From: Candidatus Levybacteria bacterium RIFCSPHIGHO2_01_FULL_41_15
Lineage (GTDB): Bacteria; Patescibacteriota; Microgenomatia; Levybacterales; UBA12049
Reading direction: 5' to 3'
DNA length: 56,122 bases
Assembly (NCBI GenBank): GCA_001782165.1
Contig: MFNV01000009.1
Coordinates: 1 to 56,122 of the forward strand
The notes under the pieces were generated by a model. It was not told the DNA's origin. It made no database searches and saw nothing but the letters and a program-made list of their open reading frames with translations. Positions 46,339 through 54,023 of this stretch are shown piece after piece. The stretch's first letter is position 1. Every line of letters begins with the position of its first letter. The position numbers and the translations under genes are program-made.

Positions 46339-48729
46339 TTAAGAATTAGAAATTGCAACTGTTAATTGGGGATTGTTAACTGTTAATTGCAATTTATCTC
46401 CTCTTCTTATTTCATCCTTTAAGATTTTTTGGGCGATAAGATCTTCAATATTATCCTCTATGTATCTTCTTATCGGTCTTGCTCCATACTGCCGGTCAAA
46501 TCCTTCTTTAATTACCTTTTCAATTACTAAGTTATCAAAAGAAGCCGAAATATCCTGTTCTTTAAGCTTATTTGAAAGTTCCGAAAGAAGAATTTCCGTA
46601 ACCTTTCTTACCTCATCCTCCGAAAGAGGCTTAAACACAATTATCCCATCGAACCTATTTAAAAGTTCAGGTTTGAAGGTTCCCTTTTTTTGAAGAAGTT
46701 CCAAAAGATTCTTTTGAAATTTATTATCAACTGGTGTCCCTTTTTCTACTTCCTCGCGGATAAATTCAGATCCTGCATTTGAGGTTGCAATTACTATCGA
46801 ATCGATAAATGAAACTGTTTTTCCCTTGTTGTCTGTAAGTCTTCCGTCTTCTAAGACCTGGAGGAAAAGATTCAAGATATTAGGATCTGCCTTCTCAAAC
46901 TCATCAAGAAGTACCAGAGAAAAAGGGTTATCTTTTATCTTATCCGTAAGCTCCCCAGGCGTTTCAGTCTCACCAGGAAGAGATCCCAAAAGCCTTTTTA
47001 AGGATCCCTGATTTGAGTATTCGCTCATATCAAGCCTTATCATTTTGTTTTCTCCCCCAAAGTAAAGCCGGGCCAAGACCTTTGCTGTTTCGGTTTTACC
47101 CACTCCCGTTGGACCCAGGAATAAAAATGAGATGGGTCTTTCTTCCGTCGTCAAACCTGCCCTAAGTCTTCTCATGGCTTCTGAAATTTGTGATACTGCC
47201 TCTTTTTGATCAATTACTCTTTGGTGTATTTTATCCTCAAGGTTTAAAAGAAGCTGTTTTTCTTTCCCACTGGGTTTGCCCACTGCTATGTTTGTTTTCT
47301 CTTCAACTTTAGCAATAACATCTTTCTCCTCAACAACTTTTCTGCCCGATAAAACTACAGCGGCCGTGGTATCAGATAAAAGCACGGCAGCTGAACCGGG
47401 AAGAACTTTATCCGGCAGGTATTTTTTGGCAAATTTCAAAGACGCTACTATAGATTTATAAGAAAGAGACGTTTTACTTTTCTCTTCAATCTCATCTGAT
47501 TTTCTAAAAAGCATATTTAAAGCTGTATTGGAATCAGGCTCATCCACCCTTATGATCTCGAAGTTTTCGGCAAAAGTTTTTCTTGTTTCAACAAATTTTT
47601 TATAAGCTTGAGGACTAATAGTACAGATAATCCTTATTGCACCTTTCTCAATATAAGGGGTGAGGACTCCTGAAAGATCAAGCTGAAACGAAGAAGAACC
47701 AAGAATATTTTCAACTGAAGGAATAAAAATAATAATATTTCCTGAATGAGAAACCTCTGCGATTAAAGAGTCTATCCTCGCCTCCAAAGCACCTATATTC
47801 TCCGTCCCGGCAAGAAGAGCATCAACGAGAAGCTGGTAAAATTTCTGATGGTAAAGATTACCCTTTAGGTCACCGATTAAGCTGTAAAAGGAGAGTGCGC
47901 TTGCAATTTCTCTTCTTCCTGATCCTTCTTCTCCTACAAGAAGGGCACTTTTTCCTTTATACATTGCCTCCAAAAGCTGTCGGAACTCTTCCTCCCTTCC
48001 TAAGATTGTTGGTTTTTTTCTAAGGATTTCCCCTGTTAAATCCAGCATGTATTTCCTAGCTTCTATAGTCCAGCCTGTGACCCAATCTTCTGCAATCCCT
48101 AAACCCGGGAATTCTATTCTGAAAGGCTTAGGGTTTTCCTCTTTAGAAAATCTTGCCCTAGTCCATAATAAAATTTGCATAAACTCTTCTTTCTTAAGCC
48201 CTTTATTAAACAAAAGTTTTGTCGCACTTTCGGAAAGAAGCAGATACGATGCAAAAAGATCGGCTGTTGTTATGAATTTTCCGTTAAGTTTTTTGACCGT
48301 TTCAAAAGCAGTTTTGACGATTTGATCTTTGGAAATCTTTATATCTATTATCTCTTCAGGTTTTAATATGTCTGATTTTTCCATAATGAAATCCACAGCC
48401 TCCATCTTCACCATTTTTTTAATCAGCGTTTCTGAATCTTTACTTGTTTGAAAAAGGGCAAGGGCAGGAAGAGTAAATGAATCAAAAATATTTTTGCCCT
48501 GCCTGCCGGCAGGCAGGCCGTCATTTTTTGAAACCTCAAGTTTAGGTGAAATTTTTGAAATCTTGAACCTTAGGAAAACTTCAAAAATCAAAAGAAGTGA
48601 TAAAAAAAATACAAACAGACTGCTCTCCTCTGAGATAATCAGGAAAAATAAAAGAAGGAACACAAAAAGTCTTAAGACTTTCGCTATGGGAAAGTTAAGA
48701 AAAGAAAAAATTCTTGCGTAATCTTTCAT
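46339..48729 (-). CDS. Membrane-anchored ClpA/ClpC-like AAA+ ATPase with degenerate first NBD
   Basis: 796 aa; N-terminal TMs, NBD1 LVGEEGSGRREIASAL / IIIFIPSVENIL, NBD2 [14 protein letters not shown] / LVLLDEFEKAD. Confidence 0.85.
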   Translation of the reverse strand: MKDYARIFSFLNFPIAKVLRLFVFLLLFFLIISEESSLFVFFLSLLLIFEVFLRFKISKISPKLEVSKNDGLPAGRQGKNIFDSFTLPALALFQTSKDSETLIKKMVKMEAVDFIMEKSDILKPEEIIDIKISKDQIVKTAFETVKKLNGKFITTADLFASYLLLSESATKLLFNKGLKKEEFMQILLWTRARFSKEENPKPFRIEFPGLGIAEDWVTGWTIEARKYMLDLTGEILRKKPTILGREEEFRQLLEAMYKGKSALLVGEEGSGRREIASALSFYSLIGDLKGNLYHQKFYQLLVDALLAGTENIGALEARIDSLIAEVSHSGNIIIFIPSVENILGSSSFQLDLSGVLTPYIEKGAIRIICTISPQAYKKFVETRKTFAENFEIIRVDEPDSNTALNMLFRKSDEIEEKSKTSLSYKSIVASLKFAKKYLPDKVLPGSAAVLLSDTTAAVVLSGRKVVEEKDVIAKVEEKTNIAVGKPSGKEKQLLLNLEDKIHQRVIDQKEAVSQISEAMRRLRAGLTTEERPISFLFLGPTGVGKTETAKVLARLYFGGENKMIRLDMSEYSNQGSLKRLLGSLPGETETPGELTDKIKDNPFSLVLLDEFEKADPNILNLFLQVLEDGRLTDNKGKTVSFIDSIVIATSNAGSEFIREEVEKGTPVDNKFQKNLLELLQKKGTFKPELLNRFDGIIVFKPLSEDEVRKVTEILLSELSNKLKEQDISASFDNLVIEKVIKEGFDRQYGARPIRRYIEDNIEDLIAQKILKDEIRRGDKLQLTVNNPQLTVAISNS
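48498..48517. repeat. 20-bp perfect palindrome inside a CDS
   Basis: CCTGCCTGCCGGCAGGCAGG, encoding part of LPAGRQG in frame. Confidence 0.95.
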
Positions 48730-49052
48730 AAAAAAAGAATCAGAACAGTACCCACAGGCCAGAAAAGAAACGTTATGAAGAATAAGATTTCAAAAATAAG
48801 AATCAAAAAGAATATGAGAAGTTCGGCGCTTATAACAAAAGTCTTGATAAAAATTCCCATGGCGATGGAAAATGCAACCAATCCTTTCCTGTATTCGTTT
48901 TTCCATGGCTTAAAATAAGTTTTTATTAAAAGAGGAAGTGACAAAAGTTGAAGCGTTGAATTGTTTAGCGAAGAAAAAAATCTTATGAGTCCTATCGGCG
49001 CTTCCAAATACCAAAATTTTAAAAAAATTATGGGTATCGATAAGTAAAACAT
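48726..49052 (-). CDS. Small hydrophobic membrane protein (108 aa)
   Basis: Strongly hydrophobic ORF overlapping the Clp-like start by 4 nt. Confidence 0.6.
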   Translation of the reverse strand: MFYLSIPIIFLKFWYLEAPIGLIRFFSSLNNSTLQLLSLPLLIKTYFKPWKNEYRKGLVAFSIAMGIFIKTFVISAELLIFFLILIFEILFFITFLFWPVGTVLILFL

Positions 49053-49096
49053 TTTATTATCTTCTTTAGTGTAGGAACTTTTGAACTAAATATCAA

Positions 49097-50800
49097 TTAA
49101 TTACTTGGGGTACAAATTAATTGGCATTGCTGAATAACTTTTTGTGCAGGCGGACAATTTGGATCGACGACACAATTATATGTTTTAATTGGCGTTGGGG
49201 TGGGCGTTGGGCTTGATCCTCCCGAACCTCCGCCTGTTGGCGTAGGCGTTGATTGAGCAGGAGTAGTTGGAGTTGGTGTTACACCAGGTGGTAAAGTAGG
49301 TGTAGGTGTTGGCACTCCAGGTGGTAGAGTAGGGGTTGGGGCACCCGGCGGCGCACCACTTGAGCAAGCTTGTAACGCTTTAAAGACATTTAGTCTTGGA
49401 CCAATCGGTTTATCTGTCGAGATAGGGTCTGCGCTTGCAACTAAACAATCACTGACTTGTTGTGGAGTAAGGTTTGGATAAAGAAATAAAACAAGAGCCG
49501 CTGCACCTGCAACATGAGGCGAAGCCATACTTGTCCCTTGATAATTATAACTGTATCCTCCTCCAGGGACGGTCGAAATGATACAACTTGATACGGTACA
49601 CACCCCACCTGATATTTTTTTATCTCCACCGGGTGCCGCTAACTCAACGACAGAGCCATGATTTGAATAATAAGCCCTTTGGTCATTTGGTCCTGTTGCT
49701 GCCACGGTAACCACTCCACTGCAAGAGGCTGGTGAAAAGCCAGAAGCATCTGCATTACTATTCCCTGCCGCAACTACCACAACTACCCCTTTACTCAATG
49801 CATAATTAATTGCATCTTGATATAAAAAATCGCAGGATCTTGCTCCTCCAAGGCTCATGTTTATGACACGCGCTCCGTTGTCTACCGCGTACCTTATTCC
49901 TTGCACTATCCCACTACTTGGTCCACTCCCACCACTACCCAAAACCTTTACAGCCATAAGTTTTAAATCCCAATTAATTCCACTAACACCTATCTTGTTA
50001 TTAGCTAATGCTCCGATTGTTCCCGCAACATGAGTACCATGACCTTTATCATCTCTTGGATCATCTGAGCCACTAATAAAATTTTTGCCTTTTATTATAT
50101 CGTCTGGTAAATCTTGATGGGTATAGTCAATTCCTGTATCTATCACTGCTGCAGTTACGCTTTTACTTCCCTTTGCTGCATCCCATGCATCACTCATTTG
50201 AATTTTTTGAAGCCCCCACATTTGAGGATAATATAGATCATCTGGAGTAGTTGCGAATATTTCATCAATAAAGTTTGGTTGAGTACCCTCTATAAAGCCA
50301 TACTTCAAATACAGATTTTGGACAATTATAGCATCACTGCCTGATTTAAGTTTTAGTAGATAGTGTCTTCTTAGCATTGGGTCTTTTGAGTCTTTGAATA
50401 ATTTTTCTTTATATGTAACACCTGCCTGTTTGTCTAATTCTTGAAAGAGGGATAAATATTCCTGCGGTGTCATCTGTTTTTGAATATTATCCCGCCAAAA
50501 AATCTTAATCTTTCCACCAATACTTCTTTGTTTTTTTTCTCTTTCTCCTATAGCTTGTTCTAGTTCCCCAGGAGAAAAACCAGCTTTGTATTTTACAATT
50601 ACTTGGCCTGATACATAACTTGCCGGCTCGTAATATTTTGCTGTCCTTTCAGTGACAGCAAGCTTCTGTGGCTTTTTAAATATTGTTACAACTAGTAAAT
50701 AAGCAAAAAAAATTACCAATATCCCTAAAATGATATAAGCTATTTTTTTGGACTGGGAAAAACTTTTAAAACGGTTGAACAATTGCGTTAGTTTCGACAT
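49097..50800 (-). CDS. Membrane-anchored S8 subtilisin-like protease
   Basis: Asp (AVIDTGIDYTHQD), His (GHGTHVAGTI) and Ser (GTSMASPHVAGAAAL) motifs; N-terminal TM; Pro/Thr-rich linker and Cys-containing C-terminus. Confidence 0.96.
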   Translation of the reverse strand: MSKLTQLFNRFKSFSQSKKIAYIILGILVIFFAYLLVVTIFKKPQKLAVTERTAKYYEPASYVSGQVIVKYKAGFSPGELEQAIGEREKKQRSIGGKIKIFWRDNIQKQMTPQEYLSLFQELDKQAGVTYKEKLFKDSKDPMLRRHYLLKLKSGSDAIIVQNLYLKYGFIEGTQPNFIDEIFATTPDDLYYPQMWGLQKIQMSDAWDAAKGSKSVTAAVIDTGIDYTHQDLPDDIIKGKNFISGSDDPRDDKGHGTHVAGTIGALANNKIGVSGINWDLKLMAVKVLGSGGSGPSSGIVQGIRYAVDNGARVINMSLGGARSCDFLYQDAINYALSKGVVVVVAAGNSNADASGFSPASCSGVVTVAATGPNDQRAYYSNHGSVVELAAPGGDKKISGGVCTVSSCIISTVPGGGYSYNYQGTSMASPHVAGAAALVLFLYPNLTPQQVSDCLVASADPISTDKPIGPRLNVFKALQACSSGAPPGAPTPTLPPGVPTPTPTLPPGVTPTPTTPAQSTPTPTGGGSGGSSPTPTPTPIKTYNCVVDPNCPPAQKVIQQCQLICTPSN

Positions 50801-51314
50801 TGTCAACTTCAGAAAGATTTTTTAAGATTGTGATTGCTTGTAATAAGTCACTCCCTGTTTTCAATTTTATTAAATAATAAGTCCTTAAATTGTTGTCTGT
50901 TGTGTCTTTATAAAGTTTTTCCTTAGACAGGACTCCAGCCTCTTTATCTGCTAATTCAATTTCTCTCAATTTAGTCTGGTCCTGTAATTCATCAGGTGAT
51001 TGACCAGGTTTGTATTTTATGATGAGTTGATCAGAAACATATGTGTCTTCGGGGGGGAGAGTGATTGTCGGAATAGATTTTGGTGATGGAGCTTGGATAG
51101 AAGGATTGGCCGCAGGGACAGGAGAAAATTTGGGAGTTTGTTTTATCTTTTTTGATTGTCTAAAAAATATAAAAGGAACGATGATAAAAAGAACTAAAAC
51201 TATTACTGCAAGGCCTGCTATAATTTTTTTTGTATTTAAAAAAACAACTATTCTATCAGATAGATTGGGTTTTGGGACTGGAAAGCCTTGCTGAATTTTA
51301 TTTTCTTCATCCAT
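50766..51314 (-). CDS. Standalone subtilase-propeptide-like membrane protein
   Basis: 182 aa; TM plus YVSDQLIIKYKPGQSPDELQ...GVLSKEKLYKDTTDNNLRTYYLIKLKTGSD, parallel to YVSGQVIVKYKAGFSPGELE...GVTYKEKLFKDSKDPMLRRHYLLKLKSGSD in the adjacent protease. Confidence 0.75.
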   Translation of the reverse strand: MDEENKIQQGFPVPKPNLSDRIVVFLNTKKIIAGLAVIVLVLFIIVPFIFFRQSKKIKQTPKFSPVPAANPSIQAPSPKSIPTITLPPEDTYVSDQLIIKYKPGQSPDELQDQTKLREIELADKEAGVLSKEKLYKDTTDNNLRTYYLIKLKTGSDLLQAITILKNLSEVDNVETNAIVQPF

Positions 51315-51321
51315 AAATCAC

Positions 51322-53886
51322 TTAAGCCTTTGGGGACATTTGTGTACCATCGCTTCCCATTGTGAGCGGCGGGTTTGGAATTGAGTTTTGAGTTGGTGTT
51401 CCATTTATTAGCGGCTGGCTAGGAATTTGTTCTCCATCTGAATTTTGAGAACTCTGGACTTGGGGAGGAGCTTTTGAAAAAGTGAATTCTTCTTTTTGAC
51501 TATCATAATTTATCAAAATCTTGTCTCCTGCAACAAAAGTTTTGTTGATAATACGAATTGCAATTGGATTTTCGATTGCGCTTTGAATAAGGCGTCTTAA
51601 AGGTCTTGCTCCATAAACAGGATCATATCCTTCTTTTGCCAGTCTGTCCAATGCTTCTTTTGTTATATCCAGATCAAATCCTTGCTGATTTAAAAGTTTC
51701 TTTGTCGCGTTTATTCCTAACTTTGCGACTTCGGTCATATTCTTCTGAGACAGTGGCTCAAATATTACAACCTCGTCAAAACGGTTTAGGAGCTCGGGTT
51801 TGAAGAATTTTCGAAGCTCGGCGAACAAGATTTTTGAAAGTTCTTCAAATCTTTTAGCTTCTTCCTGCGGGGAAATTTCCTTACCTTGCCCCGCCGAGGC
51901 GGGGTCTTCTTTTTTATTTTGCTCAAGCTGCTGCTGAATCAAAACGCTTCCGATATTTGAAGTTGCAATTATAATAGTATTCTTAAAAGAAATTGTATTT
52001 CCCTTATTATCTGTAAGACGTCCGTCCTCAAGAAGCTGAAGTAGAATATTGAAAACATCAGGGTGGGCCTTTTCTATTTCATCCAAGAGAACAATTGAGT
52101 AAGGTTTTGTTCTAACTGCCTCCGTAAGCTGACCGCCCTCCTCATATCCTACATATCCAGGAGGAGCGCCGATAAGCTTTGCTACTTCATGTTTTTCCAT
52201 GTATTCACTCATGTCAAGTCTAGCCATTGCCTCTTCTTTTCCAAAAAGAAGCTCGGCCAGTGTTTTTGCAAGTTCTGTTTTTCCAACACCTGTTGGACCT
52301 AAGAAAATAAAAGATGCGATGGGCCTGTTTGCGCTGGATAGTCCGATTCTTCCTCGTCTTACAGCTTCTGCAACTGCGGCAACAGCATTTTCTTGATTTA
52401 TTAATTTCTTGTGAATAGTCTCTTCAAGGTGAAGCAATTTTTCACTTTCGTTTTCTGTAAGTTTTGTTATAGGAATTCCCGTCCAACCTGAAACAACTTT
52501 TTCTATATCGCTTTTGGAAACTGAGTTATCAGATCTTTTTCCTGCATTTAATTCAAGCCTTGCCTCTGCTGCTGCCTCATCCAAAAGATCTACTGCCTTA
52601 TCGGGCAAAAATCTTTCTCCTATATACCGCTTTGATAATCGGACAGATTCTTCAAGAGTTACATCGGGCAAAACTATTTTGTGAAAGTTCTCATACTTTG
52701 GTCTTAAAACCTTAAGCATCTCAACTGCGGTTTTTTCATCCGGCTCCGCAATCAGAACCGGCTGAAATCTTCTCTCAAATGCTTTATCCTTTTCAAAATA
52801 TTTTCTGTATTCAGTTGTAGTAGTCGTTCCAATTATCTGAAGCTGTCCACGTGCTAAAAATGGTTTTATTATATTTGAGGCATCCAAAGCTCCCTCTGTA
52901 TCTCCTGCTCCAATAAGCGTGTGGATTTCGTCTATAAAAAGAACTACTGTTCCGCTTGCCGCTTGTGTTTCTTTAATAACATTTCGCAGTCTTTCTTCAA
53001 ATTCTCCTCGGTGAGAGGCGCCAGCGACTAAAGATGACAAATCGAGCTGAATTATTCTTTTTGAAAGCAAATCCTTTGGAGCAGATCCTTCAACTATTTT
53101 CTGTGCAAGTCCTTCTACAACTGCCGTTTTCCCAACCCCTGCTTCTCCTATGATAACCGGGTTATTCTTGGTTCGCCTAAGTAAAATGTGAATTACTCTT
53201 TCTATTTCTGTATCTCGTCCTGCAACCGGGTCAAGTTCTCCATTTTTTGCCTGATCTGTTAAATCTACTCCATAACTTTCAAGAGCCGATTTTCTTCCCT
53301 TTACATAAGTCGAAGATTTGGAAAGTGTTTTCTCTAAATCTTCTTTTTTAATTCCTTCATTTTGAAGAATATTTGATGAAGTTGCTTGGGAGAATAGCGC
53401 GAGCAAAAGATCCTCGGGTGTTATAAACTCAACTCCTCTGCCTTTTACCATTGCGTAAGCTTCATCAAGAATTTTTTTGGTTGTATCGCTTAAAGTCTGC
53501 TCTCCAATAAAATTTCCCATCGTCTGCCTACCCTGAATTTCTTTAACTATTTTTGTTGGATCCTGGGAAAATTGGGAAATTAATTTAAAAATTTCTCCGT
53601 CATATAAAAGACCGGTCATTAGCTGATCTGGCTCTATTAAAGCTTGTTTAATTCTTTTTGCCTCCTGTTGTGCAAGATTTAAGACTTGAGTAGCTCTCGT
53701 ATCTAAATGGGATAAAACCGAAAGTCCCTGTCTGATACTTGGCTCCATAGGAGAAGGTGCGATGTTTACTGAAGGCTGGGAAACAACTGGATTCTGAGGG
53801 GTAAATGCTTGTGACGGCGGCTCTGGACCTTGATGCATTGGATTATCAGCTATATATTTTCTTGAACCGAATAAATTTCCGAACAT
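51322..53886 (-). CDS. ClpC/ClpB-like Clp ATPase
   Basis: 854 aa; Clp N-domain, intact NBD1 ([32 protein letters not shown]) and NBD2 ([16 protein letters not shown]). Confidence 0.95.
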   Translation of the reverse strand: MFGNLFGSRKYIADNPMHQGPEPPSQAFTPQNPVVSQPSVNIAPSPMEPSIRQGLSVLSHLDTRATQVLNLAQQEAKRIKQALIEPDQLMTGLLYDGEIFKLISQFSQDPTKIVKEIQGRQTMGNFIGEQTLSDTTKKILDEAYAMVKGRGVEFITPEDLLLALFSQATSSNILQNEGIKKEDLEKTLSKSSTYVKGRKSALESYGVDLTDQAKNGELDPVAGRDTEIERVIHILLRRTKNNPVIIGEAGVGKTAVVEGLAQKIVEGSAPKDLLSKRIIQLDLSSLVAGASHRGEFEERLRNVIKETQAASGTVVLFIDEIHTLIGAGDTEGALDASNIIKPFLARGQLQIIGTTTTTEYRKYFEKDKAFERRFQPVLIAEPDEKTAVEMLKVLRPKYENFHKIVLPDVTLEESVRLSKRYIGERFLPDKAVDLLDEAAAEARLELNAGKRSDNSVSKSDIEKVVSGWTGIPITKLTENESEKLLHLEETIHKKLINQENAVAAVAEAVRRGRIGLSSANRPIASFIFLGPTGVGKTELAKTLAELLFGKEEAMARLDMSEYMEKHEVAKLIGAPPGYVGYEEGGQLTEAVRTKPYSIVLLDEIEKAHPDVFNILLQLLEDGRLTDNKGNTISFKNTIIIATSNIGSVLIQQQLEQNKKEDPASAGQGKEISPQEEAKRFEELSKILFAELRKFFKPELLNRFDEVVIFEPLSQKNMTEVAKLGINATKKLLNQQGFDLDITKEALDRLAKEGYDPVYGARPLRRLIQSAIENPIAIRIINKTFVAGDKILINYDSQKEEFTFSKAPPQVQSSQNSDGEQIPSQPLINGTPTQNSIPNPPLTMGSDGTQMSPKA
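51889..51904. repeat. GC-rich palindrome inside the Clp ATPase CDS
   Basis: CCCCGCC-GA-GGCGGGG: perfect 7-bp arms; peptide [12 protein letters not shown]. Confidence 0.9.
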
Positions 53887-53891
53887 ATTTT

Positions 53892-53966
53892 TTACTGTGA
53901 ACAGGTAAATGGATAGGTGGCTCCGACAACCGCAACAATAATTAAAATCAATGTTCTTTTATTCAT
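53892..53966 (-). CDS. Possible 24-aa hydrophobic micropeptide
   Basis: ATG-initiated MNKRTLILIIVAVVGATYPFTCSQ* upstream of the Clp gene. No clear Shine-Dalgarno. Confidence 0.3.
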   Translation of the reverse strand: MNKRTLILIIVAVVGATYPFTCSQ

Positions 53967-54023
53967 ATACTATATACTCATGGTAGCATTTTATAACGCC
54001 TATAACAATTATCAAGGTCAGGT

